Below, one piece after another: positions 1-5,389 of a DNA stretch of 9,840 bases (position 1 is the stretch's first letter; each line of letters starts with the position of its first letter). The stretch is from Flavobacterium psychrophilum (GTDB lineage: Bacteria > Bacteroidota > Bacteroidia > Flavobacteriales > Flavobacteriaceae). Location of the stretch: NCBI GenBank assembly GCA_003243255.1, contig QFQM01000165.1, positions 1 to 9,840 on the forward strand, given 5' to 3'. The position numbers were made by a program, and so were the translations under genes. Under the pieces are notes generated by a model. It saw nothing but the letters and a program-made list of their open reading frames with translations. It ran no database searches and was not told where the DNA came from.

Positions 1-1
1 G

Positions 2-1168
2 AATGAGATTAAAGCCAGAAAAGGGGAGTATTTACCTTTTGTAGGCTTACAAGGTGGTGCCGGGCTTGAGAAAGTGGGTAAATATACCAGAAACGGTGCA
101 ACAGAATCTAACTTAGAGATTTTGCCGGGTAAAGAGAATCCCGAGCCGTTACCTGATTATATGGTTGGTGCTTATGCTAACTGGGAGCTGGATATTTGGG
201 GTAAACTGCGCAACGCTAAAAAAGCTGCGGTTAACAGATACCTTTCTTCGGTTGAAGGTAAAAATTTCATGGTTACGAACCTGATTTCGGAAATCTCGAA
301 TTCTTATTATGAGTTATTGGCCCTTGATAATCAGCTTGACCTTGTTAAGAAGAATATCGAGTTGCAAACCAACGCTCTTGAGATCGTGAAAATTCAGAAG
401 GAGTCGGCTCGTGTAACAGAACTTGCGGTTAGAAGATTCCAGGCACAGCTGCTTAATACACAAACGCTTCAGTACAACATCCAGCAAAGGATTACTGAGA
501 CAGAAAACAGGATCAATTTCCTTGTGGGAAGGTTCCCTCAGCATGTAGAAAGAAGCTCAACCGGATTTAATGATCTTGTGCCTACACAGGTGCATTCAGG
601 TATTCCTTCGCAATTGCTTGCTAACCGTCCGGACATCCGTCAGGCAGAGCAGGATCTTGCGGCAGCTAAACTTGATGTTAAAGTAGCAAAGGCAAGATTT
701 TATCCTCAGGTAGGTATTACTGCCGGTATAGGTTATCAGGCGTTTGACGCAAGCTATCTTATAAAACCAAAATCGTTGCTTTATTCGGTAGCAGGAGACC
801 TTGCAGCGCCTTTAATCAATAGGAATGCAATTAAGGCGGCTTATTATTCATCAAACTCTAAGCAGGTACAGGCAGTATACAATTATGAGCGTACAATTTT
901 GAACGCCTACATTGAAGTAGCTAACCAGGTTGCTAAAATTGCGAATACTGAAAAAGCTTTTAACCTAAAATCGAAACAGGTTGATGCACTTAATCAGTCG
1001 ATAGATATTTCTAACGACCTGTTTATGTCGACAAGGGCTGATTATATGGAAGTGTTAATGACACAACGCGATGCACTTGAAGCAAAATTTGATCTTATTG
1101 AGACCAAGCTTCAGCAAATGAATGCCACTGTGAATATTTACCGTGCTCTTGGTGGAGGATGGGAATAA
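2..1168 (+). CDS. TolC/OprM-type outer-membrane efflux channel, 3' part
   Basis: This is the outer-membrane channel of a tripartite efflux pump. It forms a trimer that spans the outer membrane and periplasm and connects with an RND-type inner-membrane pump through a periplasmic adaptor. The frame is open from base 2, so the gene begins before the window; 388 residues are visible against about 460-480 for the family. The GTG at 74 is only an internal in-frame codon. Family marks are the repeat-boundary motif LLANRPDIRQAE followed by KARFYPQVGITAG (about visible residues 200-240), long heptad-like helices before and after it, and the typical C-terminal end YRALGGGWE. The N-terminal signal peptide is outside the window. 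Pump and adaptor genes would be expected upstream, but this cannot be checked here. A strong terminator follows the stop. The substrate cannot be told from the sequence. Confidence 0.93.
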   Translation, partial: NEIKARKGEYLPFVGLQGGAGLEKVGKYTRNGATESNLEILPGKENPEPLPDYMVGAYANWELDIWGKLRNAKKAAVNRYLSSVEGKNFMVTNLISEISNSYYELLALDNQLDLVKKNIELQTNALEIVKIQKESARVTELAVRRFQAQLLNTQTLQYNIQQRITETENRINFLVGRFPQHVERSSTGFNDLVPTQVHSGIPSQLLANRPDIRQAEQDLAAAKLDVKVAKARFYPQVGITAGIGYQAFDASYLIKPKSLLYSVAGDLAAPLINRNAIKAAYYSSNSKQVQAVYNYERTILNAYIEVANQVAKIANTEKAFNLKSKQVDALNQSIDISNDLFMSTRADYMEVLMTQRDALEAKFDLIETKLQQMNATVNIYRALGGGWE

Positions 1169-1204
1169 TTGTGAGATAAAAAGAAAATAGATTGATTGGT
1201 TGGT

Positions 1205-1242
1205 AAAAGCCTCTAAACTCTTCGGAGTTTTAGGGGCTTTTT
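1205..1242 (+). terminator. Intrinsic terminator of the efflux-channel gene
   Basis: The arm AAAAGCCTCTAAACTC (1205-1220) pairs with 1225-1241 around a TTCG tetraloop, with one bulged T in the right arm. A T run ends it (1238-1242). It lies 36 bases after the stop codon and should separate the efflux operon from the AI-2E permease unit. Confidence 0.88.
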
Positions 1243-1314
1243 AATTTTGTAGTTTTAATATAATTTTTAGTAAGTATTGTAATAATTTTAAGATAGTAAC
1301 CTCTTTTGTAGCTG

Positions 1315-1322
1315 TACATTTG
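1315..1322 (+). promoter_or_regulatory. Putative -7 promoter element for the AI-2E permease unit
   Basis: TACATTTG is a full match to the Bacteroidota -7 consensus TAnnTTTG. It sits 30 bases before the ATG at 1353, which would give a leader of roughly 25 bases. No clear TTTG -33 element is seen at the usual spacing. The element overlaps the TTG at 1320 and argues against that codon being the start. Confidence 0.5.
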
Positions 1323-1352
1323 ATTATTAATTTAAATAATAGTCAAAATTTT

Positions 1353-2468
1353 ATGAGACAAGCGATGCGTTTTCCATTTTATGCAAAATTTGCATTGGTA
1401 TTGTTTAGCCTTATCGCTATAACTTTTATTCTGTATATAGGTCAGTCAGTGATCATGCCTCTGCTGATGGCGCTATTGTTTGCCATACTTTTAAGGCCCG
1501 TTTCTAATTTTTTCGAAAGAAAGTTACGATTCCCACATGTAGTCGCGGCATTACTTACAGTTGCATTGTTTGTATTACTATTTGCAATACTGTTTTATTT
1601 TATATCGGTACAGGTACTTGATATGACCGAAGACTGGAACAGAATGAAATCCAATCTGAACCAGCACTATATAAACCTGCAGGCCTATGTTAAGGATACT
1701 TTCGGTTTTAGCAGGAAAGAACAGGAAGAGTTATTAAATAAAGCTGCAGACAGTTCTTTAGACTCGGGAAAACAAATGCTGGGTACTACCTTGTCTTCAT
1801 TTACAGATTCTGTTATGAATCTTATTCTTATTCCTGTTTACATATTCCTGATATTATTGTACCGAACACATTTTATAAAATTTTTGTGTAAGCTGTTCGA
1901 TAAGCGTCACCATGAGGTACTTGAAGATATTATGAGTACCATAAAGGTATCGGTACAGAGCTATATCGTAGGGCTTATGATCGAGTTTGTAATAGTATCA
2001 GTATTAACAGCTTTAGGGCTTATGATTATTGGCGTTAAGTATTTTATACTGTTAGGCCTGATAACAGGGCTGCTGAATCTGATTCCATATATAGGTATAT
2101 TGATTGCCGGAATACTTACCATAATTGCTTCACTTACCGGGACCACTGATCTTTCAATCATAGCAGGAATAATTATAGTGAATGTTATTGTACAGTTGCT
2201 GGATAATAATCTTCTGGTACCTATGATTGTAAGTTCTAAAGTGGAGATCAATGCTATTGCATCTATAGTAGGTATCATTGTAGGAGGCCTGTTAGGAGGT
2301 ATTACAGGTATGTTCCTTGCTATACCACTCATGGCTATCCTTAAAGTTATTTTTGACAGGATTGATGAACTCAAGCCCTGGGGGTATCTGCTCAGTAACG
2401 ATTTGCCCAAGTCGTTTGTATTCAGAAAGAAGAAAGAGGCTGCGCCCATACCTGAACCGGAATCTTAA
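1353..2468 (+). CDS. AI-2E family transporter (inner-membrane permease)
   Basis: This is a 371-residue polytopic membrane protein of the AI-2E/PerM family (PF01594). Members include E. coli TqsA, linked to export of autoinducer-2, and proteins reported as Na+/H+ antiporters, so the substrate here is unknown. Hydrophobic segments lie at about 9-30, 34-50, 62-87, 153-171, 205-227, 229-260, 267-290 and 302-333. A soluble loop (about 90-150) lies between the third and fourth, as is usual in the family. The best marks are the conserved blocks GLLNLIPYIG (239-248) and QLLDNNLLVPMIVSSKVEIN (281-300), followed by a glycine-rich segment and AIPLMAILKVIFDRI. The tail is charged and proline-rich. I chose ATG 1353 rather than the in-frame TTG at 1320: the TTG lies inside a -7 promoter element, and the extra eleven residues are polar and unlike the family N terminus. 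The next gene starts 11 bases after the stop, suggesting one transcript. Confidence 0.9.
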   Translation: MRQAMRFPFYAKFALVLFSLIAITFILYIGQSVIMPLLMALLFAILLRPVSNFFERKLRFPHVVAALLTVALFVLLFAILFYFISVQVLDMTEDWNRMKSNLNQHYINLQAYVKDTFGFSRKEQEELLNKAADSSLDSGKQMLGTTLSSFTDSVMNLILIPVYIFLILLYRTHFIKFLCKLFDKRHHEVLEDIMSTIKVSVQSYIVGLMIEFVIVSVLTALGLMIIGVKYFILLGLITGLLNLIPYIGILIAGILTIIASLTGTTDLSIIAGIIIVNVIVQLLDNNLLVPMIVSSKVEINAIASIVGIIVGGLLGGITGMFLAIPLMAILKVIFDRIDELKPWGYLLSNDLPKSFVFRKKKEAAPIPEPES

Positions 2469-2479
2469 AATAGAGCATT

Positions 2480-2884
2480 ATGGAACTGCATACCCAGATA
2501 ATATGGTTGTTTATACTTGCTATCCCTATAGCCTGCGTTGCCTGGACTGTTACGCACGAGGAAGTATTCAGGGAGCCGAGAGAATATTGCGTTAAATGTT
2601 CTAAAGAAGGCAAGACAATAGTCAAACGGAAATTCTTTTACCTGTTTACCTGCGAGTACTGTTTTAGCCATTATGTGACGCTATTTTTTCTGATAATTTC
2701 CGGTTACCAGCTTTTACTGACGGGATGGAAAGGTTATTTAATTGCAGGTTTTGCCCTTGTATTTGTTGCCAACGCCTATATGAGCGTGTTTGCATTGCTA
2801 CGCCAGGCAATAAAAAAAGAAAAAACCGAGATTATGGTTATGGAAAAAGAGGTTGAAAATAAAGAAACTACTGATAGTAAATAA
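2480..2884 (+). CDS. Small membrane protein with two CxxC pairs, function unknown
   Basis: I do not recognise a characterised function for this 134-residue protein. It has a hydrophobic segment at 7-23, then THEEVFREPREYC and two cysteine pairs, C37-x2-C40 and C58-x2-C61. Two more hydrophobic segments follow (about 64-81 and 85-107), then a lysine/glutamate-rich tail. The four cysteines could form a zinc-ribbon or a redox pair. The layout, with a helix, an acidic-x2-x-P-R motif, then CxxCxxxxV just before two membrane segments, resembles DUF1360-type small membrane proteins. That is an impression from pattern only. It starts 11 bases after the AI-2E permease stop and is probably cotranscribed with it. 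It ends 19 bases before the convergent regulator gene, with no obvious terminator between them. Confidence 0.8.
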   Translation: MELHTQIIWLFILAIPIACVAWTVTHEEVFREPREYCVKCSKEGKTIVKRKFFYLFTCEYCFSHYVTLFFLIISGYQLLLTGWKGYLIAGFALVFVANAYMSVFALLRQAIKKEKTEIMVMEKEVENKETTDSK

Positions 2885-2903
2885 TCACAAAGTGTTCAGG
2901 TTT

Positions 2904-3584
2904 CTAAACTGAGAAATCTTCAAGTTTTTTCCTGTTTGGGATTATTATTTTTTTACCTGAAAGCTCTATAATTCCTGATTTATTGAATTCTGAAAGTATC
3001 CTGATACAGCTTTCAGTTGCGGTACCAACCATGCTTGCAATTTCTTCCCTTGATAATTTTACATTAAGGCTTTTATCCGGATTTGTGCCAAAGGTGTCAT
3101 ACAGGTAAATCAATGTTTCGGCCAGACGCTGCTTTACAGGCTTTTGTGCCATGGCTACCAAATGGTCATCGGCTTCTTTTAAGTCGCCGCAAATTGTTTT
3201 CAACACATTCATCGAAAACTTGTTGTTTTGGTTAAAGAAGCGCATTACCTCATTTTTTGGGATAAAACATACTTCCATGTCTTCAAGAGCAACGGCGCTA
3301 AGGTTTACAGGCTCATCGCTTATCATAGATCTTTGGCCCAGTAATTCGCCTTTTGTAATAAGCTTTACTATCTGCTCATTACCGTTTGCGCTTAATTTTG
3401 TCATTTTACAGATACCGTCTTTTATACAAAAGATACCGTTAACATTTTCTCCTTCAGAGAAAATAGGTTCACCTTTTTTGATCGTATAAGACGATTTGCA
3501 ATCAGCTATCCTGAGTATCTCATCTTTATTCAGTGCCTTTAGAGAACTGAATTCCCGTACTATGCATTGTTCACATTTACTCAT
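2904..3584 (-). CDS. Crp/Fnr-family transcriptional regulator, likely redox or oxygen responsive
   Basis: This 226-residue protein has an N-terminal cyclic-nucleotide-binding-type sensor domain (about 20-135), a long dimerisation helix (about 122-150) and a C-terminal winged helix-turn-helix (about 155-222). In the sensor domain, KKGEPIFSEGE and GELLGQRSMISDEP are typical of the fold. Aligned by eye with E. coli FNR, C4-x2-C7 matches C20-x2-C23, and C106 (in VCFIP) matches C122. The position of C29 is Ser13, so three of the four FNR cluster ligands are present. Other cysteines are C29, C53, C59, C132 and C193. The recognition helix reads TATESCIRIL: E191 and R195 match the DNA-contacting Glu and Arg of FNR and CRP, while Ile194 replaces the FNR Ser212. 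The gene is single, divergent from the secreted-protein gene and close to the cbb3 cluster. FNR-like sites upstream of ccoI and ccoS are its likely targets (inference). The ATG at 3584 is the only good start. Confidence 0.9.
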   Translation of the reverse strand: MSKCEQCIVREFSSLKALNKDEILRIADCKSSYTIKKGEPIFSEGENVNGIFCIKDGICKMTKLSANGNEQIVKLITKGELLGQRSMISDEPVNLSAVALEDMEVCFIPKNEVMRFFNQNNKFSMNVLKTICGDLKEADDHLVAMAQKPVKQRLAETLIYLYDTFGTNPDKSLNVKLSREEIASMVGTATESCIRILSEFNKSGIIELSGKKIIIPNRKKLEDFSV

Positions 3585-3612
3585 TGCTAAAAAATGTAGT
3601 ATAATTTTACTG

Positions 3613-3620
3613 TAAAGGTA
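3613..3620 (-). promoter_or_regulatory. Possible -7 element for the Crp/Fnr regulator gene
   Basis: On the minus strand this reads TACCTTTA, one base off TAnnTTTG, 28 bases before the ATG of the regulator. No clear -33 element is visible. An alternative, TACATTTT, lies closer to the start (plus-strand 3591-3598). Weak evidence only. Confidence 0.3.
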
Positions 3621-3627
3621 TTAAAAT

Positions 3628-3641
3628 TTAATACGTGTCAT
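3628..3641 (-). promoter_or_regulatory. Degenerate FNR-like site in the divergent intergenic region
   Basis: On the minus strand this reads ATGAC-ACGT-ATTAA. The left half-site is identical to that of the ccoS operator (ATGAC), while the right half keeps three of five bases of ATCAT. It lies seven bases upstream of the possible -7 element of the regulator gene, where binding would more likely block than activate. It may be an autoregulatory site, but a chance match is quite possible in such AT-rich DNA. Confidence 0.25.
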
Positions 3642-3684
3642 ATACGAAAATTATTACTGAAATAAATAATTTATTAGTCCGTTA

Positions 3685-3692
3685 TATCTTTA
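3685..3692 (+). promoter_or_regulatory. Possible -7 element for the secreted-protein gene
   Basis: TATCTTTA is one base off TAnnTTTG and lies 23 bases before the ATG at 3716. This spacing suits a short-leader Bacteroidota promoter. No convincing -33 element is seen upstream. Confidence 0.35.
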
Positions 3693-3715
3693 GTCAACAA
3701 CCAACCTACTATATT

Positions 3716-5230
3716 ATGCTAAAAAAAATCTTAGCCTGCGTGTTTATTCTTGCAGGATTCTTAAATGTAAGTGCTCAGAATATCACAGCTAAAATTATTG
3801 ATTCCGTAACCTCTGAAAGTCTTTCACATGCCAGTATTGTAATTAATGATACCGAAAATCTGGTAAGCAATGCCGATGGCTATTTTACCATTGCTGATAA
3901 ATATACTGATGATGCTTTGATGAATATTTCTTTTCTGGGCTATAAAAGTATGTTACTTACTTTAGGTGAACTCAAAAAAAACAATCTGACTGTCAGGCTT
4001 CAACCGGGAATCTTTGAATTGGAAACAGTATATGTTTCTAATACTAAAATTAATGCTGACAGCATAATGGCTTCTGTTAAAAGGAATTTATCTAAAAATT
4101 ACAAATTTGCATCGAAGCCCAATGAAAAAAAGATTTTTTACAGGGAAGGTTTGGCTTTTAAGCCTATTAAACTTAAAGCAGAAATGACAGGTGCAGAGGG
4201 CTATACCAAAAAGCAAATTAATGAAGCTAATACGGAACTGAAAGCATTTACTGCCCAACTGGTATCACATCCTCCACAGGAGTTTATGGATATGCTGACT
4301 AATTATTATACCGGTACTAAAATATATAAAGAAAAACCCATACCAGCCACAAAGTTTGAGGTTATTAAAGCAGTACAACTAAAAGACAAAAGCCGCGCAA
4401 TAGATCTTAATGATATGGAAAAAATGGCTTCAGGTATACTGTTCAGACACCTGGACAATAATAAATATTATAGAATCAAAAGCGGTTTATTAGGTACCAG
4501 GGACACTGTTGTTGCAAACGGTGCTTTTTACGAAAGTAAAAAATATCAAATAGACAAAAATAAAGTCAATATAGCCAGCAGAAAGGTTTCCTCTTTTATT
4601 TCAACAAGCACTTTACAAAGCTATAAGCTTGATTTTGTAATTAAGCAGGAACTTTATGAATATAGTTATGCAGGGACTACACAGGCCACAAATAACGAAT
4701 CAGTATTTATAATAAAATTCAGGCCAAAAAAACGAAAAGGGAAATATGCGGGAACTTTGTTTATTTCTGAAAAAGATTATGCTGTATTAAGGACAGATTA
4801 TACATTGGGAGAAGGCAAGACCCTTAGTGGTGTAAACCTGAAATTTCTTTTTGGGGTTAAGCAATCTGAAAATGTGAGTAAGGGAACTTTGATCTTTAAA
4901 GAGGCAAAAACAGGGGAGGGTTATCGTTTGCAATACAGTTCTATAGAAGAAGGTCAGTATGTGTATGTGAACCGCCCATTAAAATTTTTAGAGATAGCCG
5001 ATGACGATAAGCATTATGTCGCTTTTGACTTGAAAGTAGAAGCCAACATTGCCGAAAAGAAAGAATGTTTTATAATATCTGATTCTGAAATATCACAATC
5101 AGATTTTGATAACATAAAATATAAGGAGTTTGATTATATCGAGATTGATCACTATAATCCTGATATATGGAAAGAGTACAGTATTTTAGAGCCACTTGAA
5201 GAAATGAAAAACTTTAAAACCATAGAATAA
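3716..5230 (+). CDS. Secreted protein with carboxypeptidase-type regulatory domain, function unknown
   Basis: This is a 504-residue protein. Residues 1-20 form a signal peptide (MLKKILACVFILAGFLNVSA, then Q21), so the protein is exported to the periplasm or beyond. Residues 22-105 form a CarboxypepD_reg-like beta-sandwich (PF13715 type): TAKIIDSVTSESLSHASIVI opens it, the ADGYF turn is at 53-57, ISFLGYKS at 71-78, and LTVRLQP closes it. In Bacteroidota this domain often precedes a TonB-dependent receptor barrel, but here about 400 residues of mixed, probably beta-rich sequence follow instead. It ends in a conserved-looking YNPDIWKEYSILEPLEEM. I see no catalytic motif and no type 9 secretion tail. 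I chose ATG 3716 over the in-frame GTG at 3635 because only the ATG puts the signal peptide at the N terminus. The gene is a single unit, divergent from the regulator, and ends in a strong terminator, so its link to the oxidase genes is positional only. Confidence 0.85.
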   Translation: MLKKILACVFILAGFLNVSAQNITAKIIDSVTSESLSHASIVINDTENLVSNADGYFTIADKYTDDALMNISFLGYKSMLLTLGELKKNNLTVRLQPGIFELETVYVSNTKINADSIMASVKRNLSKNYKFASKPNEKKIFYREGLAFKPIKLKAEMTGAEGYTKKQINEANTELKAFTAQLVSHPPQEFMDMLTNYYTGTKIYKEKPIPATKFEVIKAVQLKDKSRAIDLNDMEKMASGILFRHLDNNKYYRIKSGLLGTRDTVVANGAFYESKKYQIDKNKVNIASRKVSSFISTSTLQSYKLDFVIKQELYEYSYAGTTQATNNESVFIIKFRPKKRKGKYAGTLFISEKDYAVLRTDYTLGEGKTLSGVNLKFLFGVKQSENVSKGTLIFKEAKTGEGYRLQYSSIEEGQYVYVNRPLKFLEIADDDKHYVAFDLKVEANIAEKKECFIISDSEISQSDFDNIKYKEFDYIEIDHYNPDIWKEYSILEPLEEMKNFKTIE

Positions 5231-5265
5231 CAAAAAGTTCCAAATTACTAATTTGGAACTTTTTG
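5231..5265 (+). terminator. Intrinsic terminator after the secreted-protein gene
   Basis: The hairpin begins directly after the stop codon. The arm CAAAAAGTTCCAAATT (5231-5246) and its exact complement (5250-5265) enclose a three-base ACT. The A run and T run flanking the GC-containing core make it potentially active in both directions. It insulates the ccoI promoter from upstream transcription. Confidence 0.9.
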
Positions 5266-5322
5266 TTTATATACTACTTATCAGGATATAATTTTAAATT
5301 GTTTGGATATTTAATCTATCAG

Positions 5323-5336
5323 ATGATAAATATCAT
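5323..5336 (+). promoter_or_regulatory. FNR-like operator upstream of ccoI
   Basis: ATGATAAATATCAT is an inverted repeat (ATGATA-AA-TATCAT). It contains the FNR core TGAT-N4-ATCA and differs from the E. coli consensus TTGATNNNNATCAA only at the two outer bases. It ends 22 bp before a -7-like element, so its centre would lie near -41, the class II activator position. It shares 13 of 14 bases, and the same spacing, with the ccoS operator. The Crp/Fnr protein encoded at 2904-3584 is the likely binder (inference). Confidence 0.72.
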
Positions 5337-5358
5337 ATTTTTTTATTTAACGGATACG

Positions 5359-5366
5359 CAATTTTG
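5359..5366 (+). promoter_or_regulatory. Putative -7 element of the ccoI promoter
   Basis: CAATTTTG is one base off TAnnTTTG. It begins 22 bp after the FNR-like operator, the same distance as in the ccoS promoter. A transcript starting about five bases downstream would have a leader of about 19 bases before the ATG at 5390. The missing -33 element fits a promoter that depends on an activator. Confidence 0.55.
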
Positions 5367-5389
5367 CTACAGGTAAATGAGCAAAAAAT

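Noticed and set aside
74..76. GTG as a start for the efflux-channel gene
   Set aside because: The same frame is open to base 2 and reads as ordinary family sequence (LPFVGLQGGAG), so the gene starts before the window.
1961..2449. Long open frame on the minus strand (162 codons)
   Set aside because: It lies wholly within the AI-2E permease gene, and its product has no recognisable domain. The opposite frame explains all the conserved sequence.
2885..2903. Possible terminator between the convergent genes
   Set aside because: Only a short imperfect repeat is visible (within about 2897-2912), without a T run, so it does not support a terminator call.
3635..3637. GTG as a start for the secreted protein
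   Set aside because: It would put 27 polar residues before a clear signal peptide and would start within the possible operator region. ATG 3716 is better.
5377..5379. ATG upstream of ccoI in another frame
   Set aside because: It opens only a short frame overlapping ccoI, with no family resemblance. ATG 5390 gives the expected CcoI N terminus.
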